This document shows, in pieces, positions 56,556 through 64,000 of a DNA stretch of 64,000 nt. A model generated the notes under the pieces. That model was given only the letters and a program-made list of their open reading frames with translations. It did not search any database and was not told the origin of the DNA. Origin of the DNA: Bremerella volcania (GTDB taxonomy: Bacteria > Planctomycetota > Planctomycetia > Pirellulales > Pirellulaceae). Made by a program: the position numbers and the translations under genes. Location of the stretch: positions 4,216,001 through 4,280,000 of the forward strand of contig NZ_CP036289.1 of NCBI RefSeq assembly GCF_007748115.1, given 5' to 3'. The number at the start of each line of letters is the position of its first letter. Position 1 is the first letter of the stretch.

Positions 56556-59158
56556 TTCACCGGCTTCTTCAGCTCACTCTGCCACTGGATCAGTTTCTGA
56601 AACGCATCCAGTGGCGTCAGGCCGCTGAGATCAGTTTGGCGAATCTCTTCGACCACCGGATGTTCACTCGGCCCGAACAAGGTCAACTGAAGATCGGTCT
56701 TGGGGTGCCGATCCCGCTTGGGGCGAATCTTCGATTGCCCATCCAGGTCCAAGTGCTCCTGCTCGAGTTGAGTCAGGATCTGCTTGGCACGTTCGTTGAC
56801 GTCGTTGGGAATCCCAGCCAGCCGGGCTACATAAATCCCATAGCTCTTGTCAGCGGCCCCAGCGACGATCTTGTGCAGGAAGATGATCTTGTCGTCCCAT
56901 TCCTTCACCGCCACATTCAAGTTGGTCACGCGGTCGAGCGACTGCGACAAGTCAGCTAGTTCGTGATAGTGCGTGGCGAACAACGTGCGACAACCAATTC
57001 GATCGTGAATGTACTCGACGATCGACCAGGCCAGTGAAACCCCGTCGTAGGTGCTGGTCCCTCTGCCAATTTCATCCAAGATCACCAGACTACGTTCGGT
57101 TGCCGTATTGAGAATCCGAGCCGTCTCGGTCATCTCGACCATAAACGTACTTTGACCGCGTGATAGCTCATCGCTTGCTCCGACGCGTGCAAATACCCGA
57201 TCGACGATGCCAACCCTGGCTTCCTTGGCCGGGACAAAGCTGCCCATTTGGGCCATGATCGCAATCAGCCCGACCTGGCGAATGTAGGTACTTTTACCCG
57301 CCATGTTGGGACCGGTGATGATGGCGATATCGTCCGCATCTTCCCCACCGAGCATCGTGTCGTTGGGAATGAAGGTGCCAGCTTCCTCGGTCACGTCCAG
57401 CACGGGATGACGTCCGTCGACAATGGCCAGTTCTTTGCCGTCATCGATTTTCGGACGACAGTAATTGCGATCGCGGGCCAGGTTCCCCAGCGAAACCAAC
57501 GCATCCAGGTTGGCCAGAGCGGTGGCCGTACCGCGAAGTCGATCGGCGGCAGCTTGCACGAGATCTCGTAGTTCGGCGAACAGGTCGTATTCCAGCGTCT
57601 TTGCTTTCTCGTCGGCCGACAGAACTTTCTCTTCGTACTCTTTCAGTTCCGGCGTGATATAGCGCTCGGCATTTTTAAGCGTCTGCTTGCGATGGAAGTA
57701 GGTGGGGACCTTTTCCCGATGGGCGTTGGTGATCTCGATGTAGTAACCGAAGACTTTGTTGAACCCCACCTTCATGTTGGGGATGCCGGACTTCTTGCTT
57801 TCCTCGGCCTGGTAGTTGGCAATCCACTGCTTCCCGCCGGCAGCCAGGCCTCGCAACTCGTCCAGCTTGGCGTTGTAACCATCTTGAATGAACCCACCAT
57901 CGGCCGTCGTCAGCGGACAATCTTCAATGAGCGCCGCGGCCAACTTATCGTGCACCTCAGGACACAGGTCAATTTGACCTTCAATCTCCCCCAGCAACTT
58001 GCTCTTCCGGGAGGTCACTTTCGCCTTGATTCGCGGAAGCTTGGCGAGGGTGCGTCCGACGAAGCTTAAGTCGCGTGGACTTGCCCGGCCTGTGGTAACG
58101 CGGGTCAACAGCCGCTGCAGGTCGTAAACGCCTGCCAGTGCATCGCCGAGTGCCTCGGACAGCGTCAAATCGTTCTTTAGTTCCTCGACGGCATCGTGAC
58201 GTTCACAAATGGGCTGAACCGATGCCAAGGGGCTTCCCAGCCAATCGGCCATCAAGCGGCTTCCCATCGGTGTGCGACAGCGATCCAGGATTGAAATTAG
58301 CGTTCCATCCCGTCGTTGATCGCGAATGGTACGGGTCAGTTCCAGCGAACGTCGCGTCGATTCATCGATCTCAACGGCATTGGTCTGCCGATAGGGAATC
58401 AGCGTCTGCAAATGCTCGAGCGAGCCGCGCTGCGTCTCTTGCAGATAGTCGAGGATCGCACCGGCCGCTCGAATTGCCAGGCGGTCCCCCTCCTCAAAGC
58501 CGAAACCATCCAGACTCTTGATTTCGAAGTGTTTCGAAAGTTTCTCGTCGGCCGACTTCCCTCCAAACGCCCAGGCCGGACGCTGCGTCTGTAGGAATTG
58601 CCCATTCATGTGCTTAGGCAGCGCGTCGGTCCCTTCGGAAAGCAAACACTCCGAAGGGGCAATTCGTGCCAGTTCGTCAGCAAGTCGGGCCGCCGAGAAG
58701 ACGCCGGCCAGGAATCGTCCGGTCGAGAGTTCGATCCAACTAATCCCAGCGTGATCCCCTTCGCATAAAACGGCGGCCAGAAAATTGCTTTCCTTGGGAC
58801 TCAATAGTGAATCATCGGTCAGCGTGCCGGGAGAAAGGATACGAGTGATCTCGCGTTTAACGATCCCCTTGGCTTGCTTCGGATCTTCAACCTGATCACA
58901 GATACCGACGCGATAGCCTTGCTGGATCAACTTGGCAAGATAAGAGTCGAGTTGATGGTGCGGAAAACCAGCCATCGGGGTGGCGTTTTCCCCTTTGTCC
59001 CGGCTGGTCAGGGTCATCCCCAGGACTTTGGAAGCGGTGACTGCGTCATCGTTGAATAATTCATAGAAGTCACCCATGCGGAACAGCAAGATCGCGTCGC
59101 CACAAGCATTCTTTGCTTCGTGGTACTGCTGCATCATTGGGGTCATCGCCATCTTCAC
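56552..59158 (-). CDS. mutS: DNA mismatch repair protein MutS
   Basis: Protein of 868 residues, full length for MutS1. The mismatch-reading Phe-x-Glu motif is Phe31-Tyr32-Glu33 in MGDFYELF. The connector, lever and clamp domains follow. The C-terminal ATPase has Walker A GPNMAGKSTY near residue 620, the TFMVEMTETA signature, Walker B LDEIGRGTSTYDG and ATHYHELADL. It recognises mispairs and, with MutL, starts repair. Single gene, convergent with the sulfatase (shared TTAG at 56552-56555). All motifs intact. Confidence 0.97.
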   Translation of the reverse strand: MKMAMTPMMQQYHEAKNACGDAILLFRMGDFYELFNDDAVTASKVLGMTLTSRDKGENATPMAGFPHHQLDSYLAKLIQQGYRVGICDQVEDPKQAKGIVKREITRILSPGTLTDDSLLSPKESNFLAAVLCEGDHAGISWIELSTGRFLAGVFSAARLADELARIAPSECLLSEGTDALPKHMNGQFLQTQRPAWAFGGKSADEKLSKHFEIKSLDGFGFEEGDRLAIRAAGAILDYLQETQRGSLEHLQTLIPYRQTNAVEIDESTRRSLELTRTIRDQRRDGTLISILDRCRTPMGSRLMADWLGSPLASVQPICERHDAVEELKNDLTLSEALGDALAGVYDLQRLLTRVTTGRASPRDLSFVGRTLAKLPRIKAKVTSRKSKLLGEIEGQIDLCPEVHDKLAAALIEDCPLTTADGGFIQDGYNAKLDELRGLAAGGKQWIANYQAEESKKSGIPNMKVGFNKVFGYYIEITNAHREKVPTYFHRKQTLKNAERYITPELKEYEEKVLSADEKAKTLEYDLFAELRDLVQAAADRLRGTATALANLDALVSLGNLARDRNYCRPKIDDGKELAIVDGRHPVLDVTEEAGTFIPNDTMLGGEDADDIAIITGPNMAGKSTYIRQVGLIAIMAQMGSFVPAKEARVGIVDRVFARVGASDELSRGQSTFMVEMTETARILNTATERSLVILDEIGRGTSTYDGVSLAWSIVEYIHDRIGCRTLFATHYHELADLSQSLDRVTNLNVAVKEWDDKIIFLHKIVAGAADKSYGIYVARLAGIPNDVNERAKQILTQLEQEHLDLDGQSKIRPKRDRHPKTDLQLTLFGPSEHPVVEEIRQTDLSGLTPLDAFQKLIQWQSELKKPVN

Positions 59159-59487
59159 AACCTATCGTTTTCCTGCCGACTATGCTTCCAAGCGGAGAAT
59201 TCCTATCACCAAGAGGAACTCGCTTGCCAGGGGCAAACCACCACAAAATTAACATAACAGGCGAAGCCCTGGCGATGCAGGAGGGGCAACTTAGACAGCT
59301 GAGATCGAAGCAAGTATGAAGAAACGGTAATCCTTCGCCAAATTCGCTGTTTTCAGCTGAACATAAACCAAAAAGGATGCGTTCGGCTAATGGCTCGATC
59401 TAAACTCAATGGCTGCAAGGATGCGGTCGTAAGAATGGGCCATTCCCAGGAACCCGTGACTTCAACCAGGAGTGCCAGGGGCAAACG
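59159..59487. other. 329-base divergent gap; one short direct repeat
   Basis: Upstream region of mutS (minus) and the zinc-ribbon gene (plus). The only structure seen is a 13-base direct repeat GCCAGGGGCAAAC at 59226-59238 and 59474-59486, the second directly before ATG 59488. No RNA gene or hairpin with T run. Confidence 0.35.
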
Positions 59488-60120
59488 ATGCCGGACGACC
59501 TGATCCGCTTTAAGTGCAAACACTGTAAGAACACGATCAAAGCCAAGCCAAAGTATGCCGGCAAAAAGATCTCGTGTCCTGGCTGCCAACAGGCCATCCG
59601 CGTACCTAGCGGGGAAGCTGGGTCCGGTTCTGACCATAAAAGGAAATCGGAAAAGTCCAACAATAAGGAACGCGGAGACTCAACGGTGATCCTGCGAAAC
59701 TCTCCGGTTGCCTCGGAAGCTCAGAAGAGGGAAGGAAAAAAGCTCGGGATCAAGTTTAAGGAAGACATCTCCGCACGTGAGTTGTCGGAACTGATCGAAT
59801 GGGAAAAGAAAAACCGAGCCCAGAGAATCAAAGCGGCCAAGAATAAGCTCGAGGCCATGCTCGCCGAATTGACTCCCATGGAATTCATGGAAGAGATGCT
59901 CGTCCGTCGGCAGACAGGCATCTTACTATTTGTCGACGCCGACGAACTCGGTGGAGATATGGAGAACCTTCCCAATTGCACGGCCCAGATCTTCTCGACC
60001 GACGACCTGTCTGAGTCGGACATGCCCGCGATGCTGCAGCATGCCCTGGCGCAGCTCCATGCCGGCCAGGACGTTCCGCAGACCCGGCATCAATATGACA
60101 CCGGCGAGGACGAAGATTAG
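59488..60120 (+). CDS. Zinc-ribbon protein of unknown function
   Basis: Protein of 210 residues. The N-terminus is a compact four-cysteine zinc ribbon: FKCKHCKN (Cys10, Cys13) and ISCPGCQQA (Cys30, Cys33) with a basic loop between, a type often seen at the N-terminus of planctomycete proteins. A basic Ser/Lys-rich linker follows, then a charged helical region (residues 90-150) and an acidic end. No membrane helix. It may bind nucleic acid or protein through the ribbon. The stop codon is inside a hairpin (60119-60158). No clear partner among its neighbours. Confidence 0.72.
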   Translation: MPDDLIRFKCKHCKNTIKAKPKYAGKKISCPGCQQAIRVPSGEAGSGSDHKRKSEKSNNKERGDSTVILRNSPVASEAQKREGKKLGIKFKEDISARELSELIEWEKKNRAQRIKAAKNKLEAMLAELTPMEFMEEMLVRRQTGILLFVDADELGGDMENLPNCTAQIFSTDDLSESDMPAMLQHALAQLHAGQDVPQTRHQYDTGEDED

Positions 60121-60158
60121 CCACAGCACGAAGTAGAAATACATCCGTGCTTGTGGCT
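60119..60158. terminator. Hairpin between convergent small genes (possible terminator)
   Basis: AGCCACAGCACG (60119-60130) pairs with CGTGCTTGTGGCT (60146-60158) with one bulged base and a fifteen-base loop. There is no T run on either strand, so termination is only likely, not shown. The stop codon of the zinc-ribbon gene lies at its edge. Confidence 0.5.
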
Positions 60159-60177
60159 ATCTATTTCCAACGAACCG

Positions 60178-60435
60178 CTAGTCTTTTGCCGACATGCGAT
60201 TGTAGAGTTCGGCCATCATTTCGCTGACCTTAACGGCCATCTGATAGGCCTCGGCATCCAACAAAATGGCCGGATGGCTGGCGATATGCTCGCTCCAGGT
60301 GGCTTCCGTCACATAGATGCGATCGACCGCCTCGTGATTTCCGAAGCTTTCGGGACCATATTGCTCGTTCAGTTCCTCCATCGAGAGGGAGTTTTCTTCG
60401 CAAGCGGCTGCCAACAGTTCTTCGCGTTCGTCCAT
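60178..60435 (-). CDS. Small acidic protein, 85 residues, unknown function
   Basis: Short protein with normal codon use for this genome. It is rich in Glu and Ala, with two predicted helices (about residues 3-24 and 60-80, the latter AYQMAVKVSEMMAELYNRM) and a YVTEATWSEHIASHP segment between. No signal peptide, membrane segment or metal site. It is convergent with the zinc-ribbon gene and is the last gene before the accessory region. I do not recognise a family. Confidence 0.6.
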   Translation of the reverse strand: MDEREELLAAACEENSLSMEELNEQYGPESFGNHEAVDRIYVTEATWSEHIASHPAILLDAEAYQMAVKVSEMMAELYNRMSAKD

Positions 60436-60866
60436 GTCCGAATGTCCTTATTCACACAAACAGCGCATAGAAAGACCCATAACTCGCCGTGAGTTACGGG
60501 TGCAAAAAAGTGGGCAATGAGGGGCTCGATACCAAACTGCAAACCGACCACCTTAAGTTATTACTCCTTCGGATTTTAGCCAAACTGAAGTAAAGCCAAA
60601 CTTTGCGAGTGATGACGTATTTGAGGGCATTCGCGGCAAGTCGGCTCTTTTCGATGGGGTTTATCCACTGCCTGGCCGGCGATGCTGTCACATGAAAACA
60701 GCGGCGATGCGTAGGGTGCAAGCGTTGCCAGCCATCCCCAGGGGTGGCACAATCAATGGAACGATCGGCGGGGAGTAGCTACCCCGCTTGCTTGGCCAGT
60801 CACGAGGCAGGGTTTTCCTATGGCCCTGGCCTCGTGACTGGCTCTTTCACATAGGAGTCTTTTGCC
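60436..60866. other. 431-base region with a run of hairpins before the accessory genes
   Basis: No gene recognised. The right part holds three adjacent hairpins: 60732-60747 (CCATCCCC/GGGGTGG), 60768-60787 (GCGGGG/CCCCGC) and 60795-60842 (14-base stem GCCAGTCACGAGGC/GCCTCGTGACTGGC plus an inner AGGG/CCCT pair). AGGAG at 60854-60858 is the ribosome-binding site for ATG 60867. The hairpins could be an untranslated leader, an RNA, or the end of the inserted element. Confidence 0.5.
60795..60842 (+). repeat. Strong 14-base inverted repeat in the leader of the accessory gene
   Basis: Perfect 14-base arms 60795-60808 and 60829-60842, extended inward by AGGG/CCCT across one bulged base. Only a weak T-rich tail follows (TCTTTC). 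It sits 25 bases before the ATG at 60867. Confidence 0.75.
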
Positions 60867-62180
60867 ATGCATGGCCCAGTATGGATATGCCCCAGCGTTT
60901 CGCAGCGGGTGGAACTTCTCAAACTGAAAGCGACGTTCGAAGCGTTTGAGGCGGACAAGTTTTATTCCGTCATCGTTCAGCACCAAGGCACCGCGACTAA
61001 TAGCGTGTTCCTGGACTTGCCTGCCTTCAAGAACCTCCTGCCTACCTCTGAGGACGACTGGAACTGGATTGGCGAAAGATACGGTTTTCCCGTCTCAGCG
61101 ATTGCTGCTTATGGTAAAGAAGCACCCGAGAAAGCAAAAATCTATCGTCGATTCTATTTTTTGAGCAACATGCCCAGGGTGCTGTTTGATGCTATTGGTC
61201 AGGCCGGAAATCTGATCGGTGATTGGACTGCCTTTAGCAAGGTGCCCAAATGCACTCGAGACTTTCCGATTCCTGCAGGCGTGTGGATGGGGTTGCTCTA
61301 TGACAAATTCACCGATCCATCCATTGCCCCTGACTGGTGGATCCCTGGTCAAACCTTCAAGTTCTCCAAAGAGATTCATGGGGCATTTATCACGATTCCC
61401 AACATCGCAACCTATAGCTTGCGTGCAATCGATGTCCTGGCCGGCAAGCGATGGAACGGCAGGTCGATCTACCGAGCCCCCGTTGCAAAAATGCTGCAGG
61501 ATTCAACTAACGAACTTAACGACCGTTTGGCCGTACTTCATTACCTTATCCTTGAACTGCAAAAAGCATGGCCATCACCCACGATTCACGGCATTGACGC
61601 ACCACAATTGGAGATCGATCTTGTTTGGGAACTACTCTCGACAGTACCCGTTATCGAATCGTCACCACTACCGAACCTTCGGTTTCCGAGCCAAGAAGAT
61701 CTAGCCTATTGGGACCGCTCAGAAGAAACAGAGCAGCAAATTAGAAATGCTTTTGCGATCTACCATGAATCTGTCGGCAAAGTGCTTTTGGCGCTGTTAA
61801 AGCATCGCAGCCAAGAGAGCAACGAATCAACCGGCACCAAGGAAAACTCGCAAGTTCCAGATAAAACCAGCGATTCGCATGACTGCCCCCACGACACTAT
61901 TCAGGCAGGCGAAGTCGAGAACAACGAAAAAGGCCAGAATAGTAGTGTTCCAAAAGGGGTAATCGAGGAACGCGAACTACTTAAACAACGCTGGCTTCAA
62001 TTCAAGGAAGACTACAAATCCGACAAATTCACCAGGGTCAGCCATGCCAATTTTGTACTATGGCTCAAGCAAAAATTTGACACTGAAACTCATGATGAAG
62101 GTGAAGTGAAAAGCGAACTGGACGCCCATCGCAAATGGGAAGAGCGGCACGAGAAGGCCGGACGCGAGAGTATTAAATAG
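60867..62180 (+). CDS. Unrecognised protein, 437 residues, accessory region
   Basis: I do not recognise this protein. ATG 60867 has a good AGGAG at 60854-60858. It has no signal peptide or membrane helix. The first 280 residues look globular, Trp- and Phe-rich with mixed strands and helices (for example the DWNWIGERYGFP segment near residue 53 and RFYFLSNMPRVLFDAI near 93). Residues 320-372 are Ser/Asn/Glu-rich and probably disordered. The end (375-437) is a charged helix, LLKQRWLQFKEDYKSD and onward, suggestive of a coiled coil or DNA-contacting segment. Codon use is more AT-rich than in neighbouring core genes. Probably part of an integrated element. Confidence 0.65.
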   Translation: MHGPVWICPSVSQRVELLKLKATFEAFEADKFYSVIVQHQGTATNSVFLDLPAFKNLLPTSEDDWNWIGERYGFPVSAIAAYGKEAPEKAKIYRRFYFLSNMPRVLFDAIGQAGNLIGDWTAFSKVPKCTRDFPIPAGVWMGLLYDKFTDPSIAPDWWIPGQTFKFSKEIHGAFITIPNIATYSLRAIDVLAGKRWNGRSIYRAPVAKMLQDSTNELNDRLAVLHYLILELQKAWPSPTIHGIDAPQLEIDLVWELLSTVPVIESSPLPNLRFPSQEDLAYWDRSEETEQQIRNAFAIYHESVGKVLLALLKHRSQESNESTGTKENSQVPDKTSDSHDCPHDTIQAGEVENNEKGQNSSVPKGVIEERELLKQRWLQFKEDYKSDKFTRVSHANFVLWLKQKFDTETHDEGEVKSELDAHRKWEERHEKAGRESIK

Positions 62181-62185
62181 CTGCA

Positions 62186-62298
62186 TGTCCGGGCATCCGG
62201 CCAAATTTCTTTCGCATTGTTTCGCAAATAACTTGCTGCATGTTGCATCTCTGGTACTGCAATTTGCCCGGACATTTTGCCCGGACACCCGGACAAAT
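62186..62298. repeat. Cluster of 10-base inverted and direct repeats (TGCCCGGACA)
   Basis: TGCCCGGACA occurs at 62265-62274 and 62278-62287, a third partial copy CCCGGACA is at 62288-62295, and the inverted form TGTCCGGGCA is at 62186-62195. The direct copies are spaced 13 and about 10 bases, near one helical turn. The cluster lies between the unknown gene and the HTH-coding operon and could be an operator, a recombination/excision site or iteron-like origin repeats. Confidence 0.6.
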
Positions 62299-62376
62299 CA
62301 AGAATCCGCCCAAACATCTTAGAAGATAGATCTCTGCACAGGGCAACCGCCCGTTCTCAAACGCAGGAGATCAGAG

Positions 62377-62613
62377 ATGCAGCATACGATTGACCTTTCG
62401 CCTACGGCTGGGGACACCCCTACCGTCACGGCAGAACCTATTCTGGTTGGTGCCGACAAGGCAGCCCCATTACTGTCGATCAGTCGCCGGTTGCTTTGGA
62501 CGCTGACACAAGCCGGAGAGATTCCCCACACCCGCATACGCAATCGGGTTCTGTACTCGCCTCGCAAGCTTCGCGAATGGATTGACCGACAATCCCAAGG
62601 GGGTGCCAAATGA
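62377..62613 (+). CDS. Excisionase/AlpA-type helix-turn-helix protein, 78 residues
   Basis: Small protein whose residues 24-70 match the HTH_17 (MerR-like, excisionase) pattern: AAPLLSISRRLLWTLTQAGEIPHTRI, with the usual turn after a Ser-Arg-Arg and a closing LREWIDRQ helix. Such proteins bind DNA and act as recombination directionality factors or regulators in integrated elements. It is followed by a second HTH protein whose ATG overlaps its stop (ATGA at 62610-62613). It lies directly after a cluster of 10-base repeats that could be its binding site. Family confident, role inferred. Confidence 0.8.
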   Translation: MQHTIDLSPTAGDTPTVTAEPILVGADKAAPLLSISRRLLWTLTQAGEIPHTRIRNRVLYSPRKLREWIDRQSQGGAK

Positions 62614-62963
62614 TAATCCGCACACCGACCCCGAAACGTCCATCGAGGGAAACCAGTGACAGGCCACACGACCAAGAGCCGTCGCCGTTCATGAACAAGC
62701 TAAAGACGGCAAAGCTTTTCGATACGACGGACCGCACAATCTCCGAGTGGGTTCGAACGCGGGGAATGCCTCACCTGAAAATCGGCAGCCTTATTCGCTT
62801 TCATCGGCCAACGGTCGAGCAATGGGCACTCGCGCAGATGCAGGGCGATGTCCCGACCACGAACGAAAAAAGCCCAGGTGAGGGACCAGCTCACCCGGGC
62901 CAAGTTTCCGCGTCGAACCCCAGCGACCAAGCAGGAGAAACGACCGATGATCACCCGAAATAG
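62610..62963 (+). CDS. Second excisionase-type helix-turn-helix protein, 117 residues
   Basis: Residues about 30-75 (KLKTAKLFDTTDRTISEWVRTRGMPHLKIG and a closing helix) follow the HTH_17 plan, with a basic N-terminal arm and a Pro/Ser/Glu-rich disordered tail. The ATG at 62610 overlaps the preceding stop, so coupling is likely; an internal Met at 62691 could also start the domain. Two different HTH_17 proteins in tandem is typical of planctomycete integrated elements, where one may regulate and the other assist excision. The next gene starts 17 bases before its end. Confidence 0.7.
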   Translation: MIIRTPTPKRPSRETSDRPHDQEPSPFMNKLKTAKLFDTTDRTISEWVRTRGMPHLKIGSLIRFHRPTVEQWALAQMQGDVPTTNEKSPGEGPAHPGQVSASNPSDQAGETTDDHPK

Positions 62964-63378
62964 TACACCCACCAACCCAAAAGCTCAAGCCAAACGATTT
63001 CCCGGTGGACTGCATCGCCTGCGGTTACCTCACCCCAGAACGGCAGCGGCTCGAGAACGGGTCACACCGGAATGGGCATTACTTGCCTGCCTGGTGGTCG
63101 ATCCAAACCTAGTCGATCTGCTGCCGATCACGCCCGACCTGTTCACCGATCCTGCCGCCCAAGCCGTGGCAGCTGCTTTGCTCGCTGTCCAATCGCGAGG
63201 GCCGGCAGTCTATGACCTTGACGCTTTCTCGCACGAGTTATCTCTGGTCGCATCTGACGGCCCCGCATTGATTCGCCGGCTGCGTTGGTCGATCGATGCC
63301 ACCGACACGACACAGCCTGCCGAGTGGTTCGGCCAGGTTCAATACGATGCCCGCAAACGAATGGAGTCCCAGCGATGA
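62947..63378 (+). CDS. DnaB N-terminal-domain-like protein, 143 residues
   Basis: ATG 62947 with AGGAG ten bases before; it overlaps the end of the preceding gene by 17 bases. Residues about 35-95 resemble the helical N-terminal domain of replicative helicase DnaB: a start at TPEWALLACLVVDP, then DLFTDPAAQAVAAALL and a GPAVYDLDAFSHEL segment. The helicase domain is absent. Such stand-alone domains occur with primase or helicase genes in plasmids, phages and integrated elements. It suggests a replication module in which the helicase or primase lies beyond the right edge. Weak similarity, so moderate confidence. Confidence 0.6.
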   Translation: MITRNSTPTNPKAQAKRFPGGLHRLRLPHPRTAAARERVTPEWALLACLVVDPNLVDLLPITPDLFTDPAAQAVAAALLAVQSRGPAVYDLDAFSHELSLVASDGPALIRRLRWSIDATDTTQPAEWFGQVQYDARKRMESQR

Positions 63379-63830
63379 TCCAGCAGACGCAAGCACCAAA
63401 CGAGATCCATCTGGCCAGCAACCGGAGAGGCATCCCTAGACCCGAGGGAGGATGGCCGGAAATCGTCATGGACGATAACACCCGGCATCCCTTAGAGATC
63501 AACGGTAATCTCGCCAAGGAAAAGGCACTTAGCATGAAAGTCGACAGCGAGATACGACGCGAAGGCCAGCAACTGCTACGAAAGCTCTTGCTGATTCCGC
63601 GGGCATCGTATCTCGCGATCGCAGCTACCGAAGGTATCCCTGATTTCAATATGCCTGTTTCAGAAAGCCAGCTTTGGGCGTTCGAGACTTCCCGGGCAAT
63701 TACCCAAAAACGAAATCAAATACTTCAGTGGATACTCACGGAGGTAGGCCCCATCGCTGAATCAGCTTTGGCGGATCTGGTGAAGATAATCGACGCCAAC
63801 CGAGATCGATTAGAGCAGCTGCATAAGTAA
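63375..63830 (+). CDS. Unknown small protein, 151 residues, coupled to the DnaB-N-like gene
   Basis: ATG 63375 overlaps the preceding stop (ATGA at 63375-63378), supporting this start. The first 50 residues are polar and contain RRGIPRPEGGWPEIV. From about residue 55 the protein is mostly helical and charged (KVDSEIRREGQQLLRKLLLI, later LWAFETSRAITQKRNQILQWIL), without signal peptide or membrane segment. No family recognised. As a member of a chain of four coupled small genes it probably serves the same element. Confidence 0.6.
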   Translation: MIQQTQAPNEIHLASNRRGIPRPEGGWPEIVMDDNTRHPLEINGNLAKEKALSMKVDSEIRREGQQLLRKLLLIPRASYLAIAATEGIPDFNMPVSESQLWAFETSRAITQKRNQILQWILTEVGPIAESALADLVKIIDANRDRLEQLHK

Positions 63831-63871
63831 CAGGCCCACAACAAGCCACGACGCACGACGCGAATTTCGAC

Positions 63872-64000
63872 ATGGTAGTTTCGACAATGATCAGCAAAAA
63901 CATTCCGGCAAACTTCTCCCCTCCCATTGCTACGCCTTCCGTGGATGGATCGAACGGCCACGGCCGGCGAACCTTTGACGCTGCAGAAGTTAAAACAGCA
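63872..64000 (+). CDS. Start of a further accessory gene, cut by the right window edge
   Basis: Open frame from ATG 63872 (a second ATG at 63887) with no stop up to base 64000, 43 codons. The visible part is Pro/Ser/Thr-rich and uninformative. It is co-directional with the preceding four genes, so it may belong to the same operon, for example a primase or helicase, but the sequence shown cannot prove it. No clear ribosome-binding site. Confidence 0.35.
   Translation, partial: MVVSTMISKNIPANFSPPIATPSVDGSNGHGRRTFDAAEVKTA

Noticed and set aside
1-64000. CRISPR arrays, rRNA genes, transposases, integrases
   Set aside because: Looked for regularly spaced repeats, conserved rRNA segments and recombinase motifs; none seen. 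The only dispersed repeats are those listed.

Overview
The window looks like chromosome from a planctomycete of the Pirellulaceae type (Blastopirellula, Bremerella or Rhodopirellula relatives). The evidence is a secreted Cys-type sulfatase, a type II secretion/type IV pilus cluster whose pseudopilins carry long C-terminal domains and end in a giant GspK-like protein, many small lipoproteins, a CHAT/TPR protein, and the MoxR - DUF58 - transglutaminase set. This placement is inferred from gene content only. Genes are tightly packed and several convergent pairs abut or overlap at their stop codons.

Layout. 1-4652: a minus-strand carbohydrate or polyol operon (fused TIM-barrel isomerase/ribulose-phosphate-3-epimerase, then two zinc-type dehydrogenases, the last cut by the window edge), with a divergent DeoR-family regulator. 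4827-10473: a GT25 glycosyltransferase, tRNA-Ser(UGA), a membrane protein, a 640-base gene-free stretch with two orphan terminators, a Cys-rich lipoprotein, an outer-membrane beta-barrel protein and a small secreted protein. 10739-27883: the pilus/secretion locus: GspE-like ATPase, PilT, a second GspE-like ATPase, PilC/GspF, four pseudopilins and the 1935-residue GspK-like protein. 28082-33880: YchF, then the convergent MoxR/DUF58/transglutaminase operon. 34382-43475: FemAB/BioF2-like acyltransferase, CHAT/TPR protein, two small lipoproteins, a secreted hydrolase-like protein, a tandem pair of transglutaminase-fold proteins (the first lacks the catalytic residues) and a secreted redoxin. 43641-49746: a TlpA-type lipoprotein, a translationally coupled operon (beta-CASP nuclease, LOG-family protein, pteridine-reductase-like SDR), and a nucleotidyltransferase. 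49744-49911: a 168-base inverted-repeat element between convergent genes. 49909-60435: a PlsC-ACP-acyl ligase fusion, 4-hydroxyproline epimerase with a FAD oxidoreductase, a sulfatase, MutS and two small unknown genes.

60436-64000 has a different character. It holds a run of hairpins, an unknown 437-residue protein, a cluster of inverted and direct 10-base repeats, and a string of coupled small genes (two excisionase-type HTH proteins, a DnaB-N-like protein, an unknown). I read it as the left part of an integrated element that continues beyond the right edge. No integrase, transposase or CRISPR array is visible in the window.

Most interesting points: the catalytically dead transglutaminase paired with an intact paralogue; the CHAT protein without a recognisable His/Cys dyad; the MITE-like inverted repeat supplying both flanking stop codons; the giant GspK-like protein; the MshEN-type motifs in only one of two GspE paralogues; and the repeat cluster in front of the island genes.
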